Source: Sweltsa coloradensis | Taxonomy: Eukaryota > Arthropoda > Insecta > Plecoptera > Chloroperlidae | Assembly (NCBI GenBank): GCA_024449915.1 | Contig: JAMZAV010000100.1 | Location: 186,001 to 250,000, forward strand | DNA length: 64,000 nt | Reading direction: 5' to 3' | Part shown: piece after piece, positions 1 through 12,319 of the stretch | Position numbering within the stretch: the stretch's first letter is position 1 | Layout: every line of letters starts with the position of its first letter | Notes under the pieces: generated by a model | Told to the model about the DNA's origin: nothing | Databases searched by the model: none | The model's input: only the letters and a program-made list of their open reading frames with translations | Position numbers and translations under genes: made by a program

Positions 1-360
1 ATAAATTTAGGAAATGGAATTCGCTTACTAACCGAATTGGCGAGTACAAAACCTCAAATCAAGAAAAAGGGCCTTTGAAATATTTCGTGTCGCTTTTATC
101 ATTATAAATTAGCTCAGTGTTATGAAAATGACCATTTATTTATCAACCCCTCCGAATTCTCAACATTGCAACTTTATATCAATGCGTTACAAAGATTGTA
201 AAGTGACAGAATAAGTAAACTTCGAATTGCTTATTATTGTACCAACCAATTTGATGTACATAATTATATAATTTTGTTAAGATTTTACTGATTTTACTTA
301 TATTCAACATTAAAATAAATAACATTTGTTTATTCTAATATGATTCTGAATCTATTGTCA
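1..360. other. No gene seen; AT-rich unique DNA
   Basis: I see no open frame of protein-like composition, no tRNA and no repeat of the families found elsewhere in the window. The stretch is AT-rich with short A/T runs. Confidence 0.5.
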
Positions 361-412
361 TTGTAGCTCATACTGGTTAGGTGGAAGAGCGATCACTGTT
401 CGAACCTCGCCA
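361..412 (+). repeat. Short tRNA-like sequence (A and B box)
   Basis: An A-box-like TAGCTCATACTGGTTAGG is followed about 20 bases later by a B-box-like GTTCGAACC. The spacing is shorter than in a functional tRNA, and I cannot form an acceptor stem. It is best read as a decayed tRNA or a SINE head. It faces a second tRNA-like sequence on the other strand 150 bases downstream. Confidence 0.4.
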
Positions 413-561
413 TTTTGTAAATGTAATTAATGAATTATTATTATTGTTATATAAAAATAAAGTTCAATTATTATTTATATTATTATTAAATTGCAAATAC
501 AAATCTAATTTTACTCTTTATAAGACATTGAATACAATTCAGAACTTAAAAAAAGCCATCC

Positions 562-632
562 TGATCGGGGTTCGAACCTGAGTCTACCACACTCCAGGTA
601 GGCGCCTTAGCCAACTAGACCACTGAGACGGT
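562..632 (-). repeat. tRNA-like SINE head, minus strand
   Basis: On the minus strand an A-box TGGTCTAGTTGGCTAAGG precedes a B-box GGTTCGAACC. The D stem GTCT/AGGC pairs fully and the T stem pairs at 4 of 5 positions, but no matching acceptor stem is visible. This fits a tRNA-derived SINE head or tRNA pseudogene rather than a working tRNA. Confidence 0.45.
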
Positions 633-1197
633 AACTATTAAACTTCTGAATTGTAGTTGCATTATAGATTTATAAGATATTATAGGAATAATTTGTTTAT
701 CCTGTCCAGGGACAATTCATGGTAATTCGAGAGTTTTAATATTTTACGTTCGTTTATGCAGGCGAGTGTACGCCGAATGCAAACAAACTGAATCCTTGCT
801 CGTCTAGCTGTTCAAGCCACCCTTTGTAGAAAATGCATCCGGCTTTGTGGATAATCAAACGTACGTTTCAAATAGACTGTACGGAAGTGCATTGTCTTGC
901 AAGTGGTCTGTGATTTCCTCATTGAGATTTAGTGATTAACACACAAAGTAGCCAAGTCAGTATTTACTATGCAGTTGATTGAACGCTTGAGGGTGTGTAA
1001 CCGTGCTCAAGACCTGTATCTAACTCATACTGACCTTACTTTGTTACTAATATCTGGCTGTGCTTTGTGAAGAAATGGCAAATAAACCCATTGTGAAACA
1101 TCTTGATTAATTCGTAAATACCATTTGATTTGCTCTTTGCAACTGTACAGAGTGACAATTTCTCGATCAAATTAAACAGGAAACACTCCCGTAGGTG
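633..1197. other. No gene seen
   Basis: AT-rich sequence without coding character or a recognised repeat. Confidence 0.45.
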
Positions 1198-1262
1198 TAA
1201 TTGTTAAATGTAAATCAATCCAGAAAAAAAATATTTCTGGATTGATTTCCATTTACTAATTA
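1198..1262. other. 65-nt hairpin, 29-nt arms with 7-nt loop
   Basis: The arms 1198-1226 and 1234-1262 are inverted copies that match at 26 of 29 positions, including an uninterrupted block ending AAATCAATCCAGAAA at the loop. Size and shape resemble a pre-miRNA or a short snap-back repeat. Nothing in the sequence proves that it is transcribed. Confidence 0.6.
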
Positions 1263-4200
1263 ACGACTATCTTACTTGAAGTTTGTGTATCACATAATGG
1301 TCTATTTTATCAGGCCTCTCCTCTGATGGAACTGTTACTTTTAGACAGACCAAATTCGGCATAATGTGATCATATATTATGAACTGTGTTTTTTTTAAAA
1401 AATGAATACAATTATTTTCTACGCAAAAGTTTGACATTGTAATTTGCCAGGAGAGTCCTAGTCACCATTGATTTGCACTTTCAATGGTATCTCATTTAAT
1501 GTTTAAGAGATGAAAAATGTAAAGAACAAAATTATTTTTAAATAAATCAAACAAAACATAATGCGATCAGTGTCGCTTATTGGTATCCGCAATATTTCGA
1601 AGTTTTTTTAAGATGGTCAAATCGTCTCAGGTTACAGACGATTCTTTGGAGCGATCTCCAGTATCCAATCCTTTGGATGCTATTAACAGCCATTTTCATA
1701 TTATTTCCCTTTGATATATAACGTGTGTTTCGTTCAAAATATTCTAATGCCTTCCTAACGTTTCCCCCAACATGCGTGCTTTATTTAGATAATCATGTCT
1801 ATGAAAAGCATAAACACCTCAGTTATGAATATTATCGACCAATATAGGGAGCCCACGCTTTACGCACTAGTCTTTAATTTGGGAGGTTGTCAGTTCGATG
1901 CCAGACACTAGCAATCCTATTCGAGGTATTTTACTAGGTTTTCAACAGTCCATAGATGGTGAGATTCAGTCATATTACATAATTACTTATTATTTTATTA
2001 TATTATTATATATTTACTCACAAATAGTCTTCCTCGTTTTACCGTTCCTAGTCATCACCTGCAGAGTGGCAATTCATCTCTTGGACAGATTCATGCAAAG
2101 AAATATATAGGCTAAATATGTAATAATTGTTGAAGAAATGTTACGATTGCCTGTTAGCAGATATTTTAAAATCATTAGTAATGTTCACTTCAAAGGTTCA
2201 GCATTTAGAATGAAATTAATTTTGTTTGAATCTTTAGCGATAATTTGGTTTAAGAGCTTAATACTCTTAGTTCGCTAAGAACGTAACAACTCCTTTACGA
2301 ATCTTTCGCAGTAAGGAAGATTTGTACATTGAATTCTTTTGTCAATGATTTTGAATGGGTAGAATCTTCATTAATTTGAGAACGTTCCTTTGGTGTCATC
2401 AAGTCATCTCACAATATTGAGGCACGCTATTCAAAAGGAATCGACTTAAGGAAATTGGAATTTCTATAACTCCTTTTGAACTGGTTCATCAACATTTGCT
2501 TGCCAATAATTTAATTTACCTTGAAAGTTCGCAGTAGTCACCGGAAATAAGAACACACTTCTTTTTAGGAGAACTTTTCATGCAAAAGCGATTAAGGTAA
2601 TGCAATTACATCAAGGTTCGAATATGAACACACCACTTCTATGTACATGTAGTACTTGGAGTAATAGCTAATTTGTTTTAGGATAAACGAGTTTAACTTC
2701 TTCATCTTACAGAAAATGTTTGCACTCGTCGTTAACCGTCCTCCAACAGTAGATACGACCCCACACCACATGTGCAGTGTGAATGATACACACTGCCAAC
2801 AGATCAAATTACATCAGGTTACTAATGTTTGATTTTGCATAGATCTTGTTATAAATTACGTAAGTGGCACCTTCATTCTTAAAGAAATATGTAGTGTTAT
2901 AAAATTGTTCACTGCTGATTTATAATTATATAATTATGTTTTATTTTACAGGTAGGCCTATACGTTTTCCGACAATCCCACGCCCACGTCCGCGCCGTTT
3001 GAAGGTAACGTTCAAGGTTTGAATCAAGCATTAAATTTATATCATTTATATATTATCATCCTTTATCCATATAAATCCACTCGTAAGCTTCTACATGGGT
3101 TGCCTTGGCAAATTGTTTTTGGAAATATCACGTTTAAACATCGACTGGGAATTTAAGTAGGCCTATTAGCTATTTTAGTTTTGACGCTTACATGTTGCCT
3201 TCTGAAATCCTCATTACTTACATTACGTAGACATTTTATATTACAATACTTTTGGTTGAAGGTATTAACACTTTTTTTTATAAGATAATCCTACCATATT
3301 TATAGAAAATGGAAATTTTGCAAATCACAGGTAAACTGTTTTTCTTAATAGTTGGTTATTGGAGCAAGAGGTTCTTGGTCTCAAAATGAGCAAACTTTGA
3401 CAGCACCTATTGTTATCAAACAACGACACTTAAAGCCGTCTTGAAAGGTTTAATTTTAATTTGTACATTACACATAAAACTTTACTTAAAAAAATATGAG
3501 TCGTCTTTGTGTTAACAACTATTTAGTATTCATGATTTTTTAAATCTAGAAAATAAACGATATGGCAAATCTGACACGACGACACGACAAATGTTAGTTA
3601 TTAATTACACTTTTAGCCTGCAATTTTCTTACTTGAACCTCGTCAAGTAATTTAAATACGGTTTGTAATATATTATAGTACGTTTAAACTTCCCTTGGAA
3701 TTTTATCGGTGGATAATATGCTCCTTGATCCTCCACATTAAGCGCTCTGTATAGAATCCAAGGTGAAATAGAACGCAGTATCTTCAGGACGTGCATTTCT
3801 ATAGACTCAAGAACAAAGCAAAAGTACGTGCTTTATGAAAATCTTATTCAAATCTTGTGTGTAACTTTATAATGTGACCTCTGGGCTAATATCCCCCCCC
3901 CCACCCCCTCCGCTAGACTCCACCGCTAAGTTCATCGAGGAAGGTCTTTAACTCTTCCTCACACGTGCTGACAAAAGTGAGTGCCATAGCACGTAGAACT
4001 TCACTTTGGAGATCGTCGGTTCGTTTCCCGCTCACTCTAAATGCTTCAAGGTTTCCCTCATACATACACACAGCGCTTCTTAGATTAAGTTCTTAAAAGT
4101 TTCATTTCAGGTTCCTTTCCATACTACAGAGTGCAGATGATTCTTTTTTCGATAAATCTGCATGAACCAAATTATGAGAGGGAACCTGTAATATACCAGC

Positions 4201-5442
4201 ACGCTCACGAGAATGCCAACATAGGGAGCGAAGGATACCATTGATATTAGAGAAAGTAACGTTTTGTGTAGAGATGCTACAAAGCATTATTTTTTCACTT
4301 AAATTAAGAATTGTCAGTACAACGTTTGACCTCTCATTGGTGGAGGTTCCGGGTAAATAGATATTTCCTATTTTGATGCCGTCAGTCACGCCCTATGGCC
4401 TACAGGGTCACCAAAATCATTCTGCATAATCCTTGTTCAAGGACAATGTCAACAAAACTATCCCATGTCATCGGAGGTTAACAATGAACTCAGTTTTCTT
4501 TAATAACGAAGCACTGATCGCGGCATGCGTGCTATCTTCAGGTAGCTAAGTTAACTTATGGTTTAGAAATGCGGTGAAACAGTTTTGCTAATTAGTATTT
4601 ATTTTATTAATTAGTCTAGCTTTAGAACTAGTAACATCATATGCATTAGCAGTAAAGTAATATGGTTTAAACTTATAAATTACATTATATTGCACTTGTA
4701 GGACTGTGGTTCCATCGTAAATAAATACTAAATTAGTATTACTGTCATGAAATCCTTAATCAGGAGTTAAACCTATAACAGCGTTAATTCGAGTGCAGTT
4801 CGTTCGTACAGGCTAAATCCTATCAGCGACAGTTTGGTTGTGTGAAAGTACCGTGTAAATACCCAGCCTGCCAGCCAGTCGGCCAGCCCCCATACTTTTA
4901 TCAGTATCACACTATTGATTATCCGCTTTCTGGAATACAACTAATGACCCATGTCTTGCAATGGAAATAAACCAGTGAACTCGGCCTTAGGATATATTAC
5001 TCCGGGGTTACTGCCAAACACTGATGGAACATTCAACATTATCCCGGGTGCTTGAGGGTACAGCCACGGGCATAACTTTCAGGCGGAGTAGCAAGGAGAA
5101 GAGTTGGGTGATGTTGACACCACGTAGGTGTTGGCATTTATGCTTGTTTTGGCGAGTTAATCGCGTGGCAAATTTGATACTTTGTTCATGAGATTGCTTC
5201 ATTGTTTGAGATACGGTTAATTAATATTGTGTTCATGGGTGAACGAGCTTGCTGCTACAGACGTGATAAGAAACGTGCATTTGGATGGAGGCAAATGTTG
5301 ATTTAATAGTTAATTCCTCCCCCCCCCCCCCCCTCCTTGAGTACATGGTACAGTTTGATCTGTTTTTCGTAATATTAATAATATGATTGTATTTCCTGTT
5401 TCTCCTGAAACTTATTGAAATAAAAACTGTAATACTTACATT
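1263..5442. other. No gene seen; AT-rich DNA
   Basis: The longest frames (for example 4102-4389 minus) are short and low in complexity, with no recognisable domain. Local features are a C run at 3893-3901 and a diverged copy of the GGTGGAGGTGCCGGG module at 4338-4355. A B-box-like string near 1890-1902 has no partner A box. Confidence 0.45.
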
Positions 5443-5680
5443 TTGGGAGCAAAAGTTCCCCAATAATCATCACTTATCTGTCCGTCCGTATGTCTGTGCG
5501 TTTGTCACGTCTCACGATAAAAACAGGGTTTTCTTGTTGTCATTGGGGGGGGGGGTGAAACTAGCTTACCAAAACTTTACATATAAATACTCGGCACCCC
5601 CAACAAAAACGAAACTTCAATGCACGAAGTTAACGTATTTTCTTTTGTAATTCCTCTTGAACCCGGCACCTCCACCAAAA
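5443..5680 (+). repeat. Dispersed repeat M, copy 1, with two CACCTCCACC modules
   Basis: A core with repeated TCCGTC/TGTCTGTG strings and CGTCTCACGATAAAAAC recurs at 44685-44765 and 59064-59172, and inverted at 10975-11075 and 36575-36650. It is followed here by a degenerate module at 5591 and an exact CCCGGCACCTCCACCAAA at 5662-5679. No coding capacity is seen. Confidence 0.55.
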
Positions 5681-5699
5681 ACGAGATTTAAATTTGCAG

Positions 5700-6771
5700 A
5701 GATCCGTAACTTTTAATATGTGTATTCTTCTTTGGCGAAATTTTGCGTTCGCTCCCTCTTTTGTGTAGGGTACTACCGTACCGATGCTTGTTAAGTATAC
5801 GTTTCATCACTCATCCATTGCGAATATGCACCGGAATAGCTCAACTCTTGTCTGGTTGTAGTCTGATGTATCTGCGTTGATATCAAAATCAAATTACAGT
5901 GTATAGGTATTGTTTTCATCGAAATGAGGTTATAATATTCACCCCTACCGGTGAAACCAACTATATGCTTGCTTTTCAAGTAGGCTCCTGACGGTTTAGC
6001 AGTACCTGTTATAATCGCTCTTATACTAGCATTTTGCACAAACCTAACAACCCCACTCACTGAGTCGACGCTTTTTCTAATACCTGCAACACATTAATTA
6101 AATGACAACTACAATATCGGTACAAGGAACCAGCAGTATCTATTCCTGATGTGCATTATGACATAGTTTTGAATAATTTTCATAAGTTTATTTTTATATT
6201 TTTATTAATTAACTATGACGCATGCCACAACTTACGCCATAAGTTGAATACCTCGCTAATCAAATCAAAAGTCGTAGATAAATTAGTTCGCTGGAATAGT
6301 TTTGAAACTCTCCTGAAAGTTTATCATATTTGTGGTGATGTGATACGAAGTATGAAGTTGCTGGTATGATAGTTTAATTCTCCAGCTAATGGCGACCCTG
6401 TGAATGTCACGCACATATCTAAATCATCGTCAACCCAATTTTATTATACTAATTATTGATTTCACTGGTCAATTTCTTGGTTCACTTATGTCCAACAATA
6501 TTCAATGTGTGTAAATATCGATTTGATATAAACGCTAAATTATATCTAACTGATAACATCTTTACCAAATCCCCGTTCAGACTGAACATTTAAAATATCA
6601 CTGTTTACTAATAATTGATCGATAAAAAACATAAAAATTCAATTATTTGATCCACGACCAGTGTATAAAACTACAACAGATTGGCCCCGGTAGTTCAGTC
6701 GTATTTCGTCTATTATTAGTATCAACTTTTTGGTGGTAGAGAATATTATCTCCTATGATGCCAAAGCGAGA
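5700..6771. other. No gene seen
   Basis: Several frames under 100 codons exist (5791-6060 minus, 6151-6369 plus), but none has a motif, a plausible codon pattern or a splice context that I would trust. Confidence 0.45.
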
Positions 6772-7320
6772 CGTTCGAGTCGAGTACTTAAAATAACTCG
6801 AGTATCGAGTCCAATTCGAGTCCGAGTACTTCGTCTAATTTTTAAAATTTCACTGTAATGCTGTTTGTCTTGACAATATTTATTATTTACAATATGAGCA
6901 ACATTAATTTTATTTATTGATGTTAGTCCAAATGTAGGCTCCAAACGTGAAGACAGAGTAACATCTAATTGATTTAAAATGTAACCTCTCTAGATCATTT
7001 TAATGATCAAGCACAAGTGTTATTAGGGCTAGGCTATGACATTCAGTAAGTGATGTTACATGAAAATGTTGAAACAAACATTATAGTGACACATTTTGAT
7101 TATTTGTGCCCCAAAAAGTTCAAAAATTCAAAAATGGATAAAAATTTGTAGTTAAAGACTCAGGGTTCTATTATGGCTAAGTAATCATCATTGGTAAGGT
7201 AGCGTCAAAAATATATAGGCTTAACGATTTTTACGTTTTCACACACGTGCGCGACCCGGCACCTCCACCAAAATCATTAATACTACTCGCACACCCCTAG
7301 AGAAAATGAATTATCTTCTT
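6772..7320. mobile_element. hAT-like DNA transposon remnant, copy 1
   Basis: One end is rich in GAGTCGAGT/ACTCGAGT repeats. The other carries CCCGGCACCTCCACCAAA and finishes in TACTCGCACACCCCTAG, which on the opposite strand reads like a hAT-type terminus (C/TAGGGGTGTGC). The same order of blocks occurs at 22003-22560: GAGTCCGAGTA, ATTGATTTAAAA, a CTAG/GATCA block, GGCTAGG, TTGGTAAGGTRGCG, then the module. No transposase frame remains. The family assignment is inferred from the terminal sequence; the homology between the two copies is visible. Confidence 0.5.
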
Positions 7321-10300
7321 GGAAGTAGAAAAACTATTTCATTGTTTTTACTTTTTGTATTTATCAGAGTAGTGTATTTTTTAAAGTGAAACATTATCCT
7401 TCCAAGCACAGTATGGTTGATAAAATACCATGACCCTTTCTCCCCAAAATTTCAATCAAATACGTTCAAATACGTTATTTTAATGAGTCTCTCGGAACAC
7501 CAGTACAAGTGTTCTGAAAACGGTACGGTACCGGTCAAACTGGTACGTCTGGTCACCTTAGGAATAACAAACATAGCATTTTATGGTGGTAGTTTATGTA
7601 TTTATTTAAATGGTTAAAGTACTTCTATTCGACTCAAATTGTTCAGATTTAAAGAACGCAACATCTTTTTTAGCAATTTCCAAATTTATTTGAAGTTAAA
7701 AAGTACTTGCTTTCAATTTTAATTCAAAGTAGCCATATAAAAGAAGATTTATGCATTTTAATGTATAACAATGGCGTAAAACATTGCAAGTGTGAAAATT
7801 TATAGTTTGCTCATCTCCAAAAGCCACAGATTCTGAAGTCCAAACTTTCACCTCGGAAGGATTTGGATGGCTAAACGATAGAATTCGGTCTTCTGGGCGT
7901 TCTGTTATTTGAAAACTACCGCGTGTTGCTTTTATCCAGCTATTAAAAAAATTCCCACTTTTGAAAATAAAGATAACATTTTCAGAAGGAAAATACACGT
8001 TTTCTGGAAATTCGATTCCAGTGAAAAAGTTCTGTTATAACATACAGTTTCAAAGAAGATTGAGAGTGACAGAGTTTAGAAGCTCTTTTAAACGATGTTT
8101 GCGGAGGAAAATTTCATCAAAGTTTTGACACCTGAGTTGCGTAGACATGTAGGCTACATAAACTTGACAGACATTTTATCTAACCGTTTATCCAGCGTAC
8201 AATACGCGAAGAAATGTTGCAAACTGTTGGGAATGTTTGCCACCGTTTATAATTATCAATTTTATTCCGACTCCGGGGAGAGTGCTGTAATAATGAGAGG
8301 AGGATGTTTCGAGCAAAAACCTTTTTATAATGTATCATATCAAAAGTGTATTATCAATATCAATGTTTTGCTTGCGATATTTCCCATGCCAGCGAGCAAA
8401 GCCGCTTGAAATTTATCTGGTTTTCCGTACACTCAACTAAACTTTGCTACGCTCCATCCTACTAAAGCAAAATCAATTATGGTACTGGGCTAAAAAATGA
8501 AACAACATAACATTGAGTACAGTGTGTATCAAAAGTAATGATGAAATGAGATTTTGTTACACAACATATATTGAAGAATCATTGATATTCACGGTACGCA
8601 TTATGACTTGTATATAGTATATACCCCCACCCCGAATACATGCTATGAATGCAAAGTTTTGCGCTACCCAGTTATCACGCACCGCACGATACGTTCCAGG
8701 CGAATATTATAATTAACCTTCCTTAATGGATAACGGGCCAATTTCAAACACATAACTTTGCACGCTGTTGCAGCTAACCGTGTTACAGTCTAGTCCATAT
8801 TGATATTTTGATCACTGAGTAATGGGTTGGACTTCGAAAATGCAATTATCCTTCAACCTAGTTAGTGAGGTAGTATCATCATTACCATAATAGATATGCC
8901 TGGAATGCGAAGCTAAACAGAAGCAGTAGTCTCTATCGCAGCGTTATCACGTTGAACATGAGCAAATAGTGCCCGGTACAGAGTGGTATAGTATGCTGAT
9001 CATTATGTATGCAATAGGGATGATTAGGGCATTACTATTAACAGTATACAAACGTGCTCTTTATGCTAGGTGTACACTGCAAGGATAAGATCATGCGATT
9101 ATATAATACGTTTAGATCTCTAAGTCTAATTGATTACAGTGACAATCTTACTCTAAAATAATTAAATGTCGGCGGTTGAAATTGGTCAAATCAAAAAAGC
9201 GAAGTGTTAAATTCCGCAGAAAGGGAGACGTTAGCCAAATTAAAAATATTTTTAAAGTTCACACAAAATAAGTTTTAAAATGCATTGTACTAATCTAACC
9301 TGACGTCTGATATTTGGGCATTAAGTGTAATCCAGATCACTGCAAATTATTGCAAAAAAGTATAATACGATCCTAAATGGTTTAATGCTACACCGTGCAG
9401 ATACAGAATTATTGCTATAATATTTTAATATAGGTATGTTGCATTTCAAACTGAGATCTTTTCTTCCATTTATTATAAAAATCGTATTCTGTTAACCTTT
9501 TCTGACACCTGCAGATTAAATATGATTATGAACAGACTACTAAATTTAACAGACAGTTTTTTTTATCATTTCGCATTTATGTTTTCAAAACGTTATTCAA
9601 GTATTAATAAAACGATTTATTAATTCATGCTTTATTTTGCTTTATTATTGTGACAATTTCCGTGTGATATAAGGAAACAACATTCATTTTCAGTTACGCT
9701 AAAATGATTTACTATCTACAGACATGAAATGCACCAAATAACGCACGGACAAGTTTGCCTTAAGATGAAAGATGGGTCCCAGCAGTAATATTAATTTGAA
9801 CACATTTCATCCAAGCTGTGTGCGATAATTTTCATCTCCAATTATTATTGCTTTTCCATGAGCAAGTAGTGACAGCGGCAGGTGTTCCTATTTGTAACCG
9901 TAGCGCCGTCGGCAAATAATTCATAAACGATGAAACATAGTCAAGAAATTGTCATTCATTTTCATTCACCGCACGACAACCGCAACACGCATACTAAATA
10001 CATCATCATTATACGCGGAATAATTAGTATTTTGACAAAGACGCAACAAGTTCCAACTCAAAAAGCATCATCAAAGAGTTGTTTCATAGAGGATGTCATT
10101 TTATTCTCGCAATCCCGTTAGGTTCTTTAAAACAGCTCTGTTTGTTTTTTACATATGTAATTGTCTTATACAGTGTAAGCTGGACGTAGAAGAATTCTAT
10201 TCGCCTGGACAATAGTTTTATTAATAGTGAAATGGTGATTGGCATGAAATAGAAGAAGAAAAACATCAAACGACGCCTAGTCATAATGTTTTCATTGAAA

Positions 10301-12011
10301 CAATAGTCGTAGTGACAGACACAGTGATTTATAAACAAACATTTCAGGATTGGTTTCTGTCTGATATGAGAATAATTCTAAAATGTTATGTACTCGTGTT
10401 ATTCTTGTGTGAATACTAACAATGATCATCACCGTAATAAACTCATGATGGAATTATTCCATTGTGTTCGATTTTGTATTAAAAATAATACACGTTCTAA
10501 ATAACAAGGCTTATACGAGGTACAGTCATTACAGGCAGCATTATTAAACATTAGTAGTGAGCGTTAGAAGCTCAGCAAACGAGTTTTTTTTATTAGTCAA
10601 AACTGATCTTGTCTGATGCGTTCTACTTGAGTGTATAATGCAACTTCTGCAATATATTTACAAGAAAATAATTTGTTTCTGATTCTGTGCCCTATTTTTT
10701 CTATACTTTTCTCGAGATGTTAATTTTAATGACACTTAATGATACGAATGAAAGTAACTGATGTCGTCCAAGTCGTAAGGAAGTTAATGCATTTGAAAAG
10801 GTGAAAGTACCGGTATGGAAGTACACAAAACAGGGAGCGAAGCTTTTCCACGCTTAACTAATATTCAACGTGCCGAGTACATGAATAACCGAACTTTCTG
10901 GGAGACTAGCTCCAACCCTTAACCCTCAGGTTCCACAAATCATTATCTACCGTCTATGTTCAAGGGCGATATCATTAAAAATACGCATGTCAGTAGGTAG
11001 TCGTGTTCGGTATATATCGTGAGTCGGGACACACGCATAGACGGACGGTCAGGAAAGTGATGCTTCGCTCTCTTATATTCAGTCATTGATGTGAAGTAAA
11101 GGAAAGAGTCGTTTTAAACAGCACTAGGACATTCTGTTCACAACTACCCTACTTTAAAATACCTAGTTAAAACAGGTTTCCCGCAAGTATTTAAAAATAT
11201 ATTTAGTAAAATAAAAAAATTTGTTGTTTGAACAAAAATAGAGTGTTATGCAGTAGAAGTAAGCACAGTTTGTGAGCATTAATAGAGGACTAGCTTTACA
11301 TAAAATCCCAAAAAAACAATATTGTTTGTTCAAAGTGGTTATAATTGGTAACAAAGACAAGAGCGTACATATATTTTAGTAGTGGTATACGAACCTTAAC
11401 GTTTTGATGGAGAGAGGCTCTGATTTACCATGAAAGCATGACGGTAAATATAAAAACCCGCTGTCAAAAGTGAGACCCGGTTTAATAACGATTGCCACGT
11501 TTACATGAAAGCCAGAGAAAAAAGATCATGAATGTTTTATACACACATCAAACAAATACACTGTCTATTTTTCATTTTCGTTTTTAAACCAACATTCGCT
11601 GAAAATAATTACACATTTCGACGTCCTAACCAAACGTGTTATTTTATTATTAAAAAGTAGTTTTTGATCGCAGTTTATTTTGTTCTTTTAAACAAGTTCC
11701 AGTTAAATTGGAAATGGACAAAGAGAAGTGAAAATAACAAATGCATTTGAAAAACCTCCGACCGGGCGAGTAGACAATTGCATTAACGATGTTCGTGATT
11801 TCTTTTATGTCGGGCTTGTTGCTCGTTAGAGCCACTACTTGCCATGCACAAGGCTTGATTGCCACAAGAACCGAGAAGGCCACACTAAAGTTTACTTAAG
11901 TTTCTTTTAAATTAGCAATGATGTTATGCATTTAATATTTTATAAAATGTGTCAAATGAAATTTAATGATATAATACACTAAAATCGTTTTCCATGATGC
12001 TTGGTGTATGA
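7321..12011. other. No supported gene; one repeat-M copy
   Basis: The frames at 7696-7998 (minus) and 8095-8409 (plus) have fairly protein-like composition, but they lack a recognisable domain and flanking exons, so I do not call them. A minus-strand copy of repeat M (core CGATATATACCGAACACGAC) lies at 10975-11075. The remainder is AT-rich. Confidence 0.4.
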
Positions 12012-12240
12012 TACATATGAGATTTATCTAGTTATCCCCTTCAGGTGACTAATTAAGGATTATTAGAGTTTTTAGTGAAGTTGGGAAAGGGATGTCCGAG
12101 GGCTGTTTAAAAGGACTAATCTTTCTTGCATTGGCATTAACGACTGCGGAAAACCTAGGGAAAAATCCTTCAGTTAGGATTCAGATTCGAATCCGGATCC
12201 TACCTAATCAGTCCCGAGCATTACGCTTGGGCCAACTCTG
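12012..12240 (-). repeat. tRNA-derived SINE, copy S1
   Basis: Read on the minus strand it has a tRNA-like head with B-box GATTCGAATC (12184-12196 on plus) and then AATCCTAACTGAAGG. Further blocks follow, TTTAAACAGCCCTCGGACAT and TCACCTGAAGG. The same blocks occur in the same order at 34856-35085 and 58130-58372, which defines a family about 230 bp long. The tRNA head and lack of coding capacity fit a SINE transcribed by RNA polymerase III. Confidence 0.7.
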
Positions 12241-12319
12241 TCGGTATAGTACACCTTATATGTACTTTTTAATATTTATTTCTATACTTCGGAGTGGAAA
12301 TTCGTCACCTCAGAACTTA

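Noticed and set aside
1861..1910. B-box-like CAGTTCGATGCC
   Set aside because: No A box at suitable spacing and no foldable cloverleaf.
7696..8409. Two neighbouring frames (7696-7998 minus, 8095-8409 plus) with protein-like segments
   Set aside because: They lie on opposite strands, show no known motif and have no convincing splice sites.
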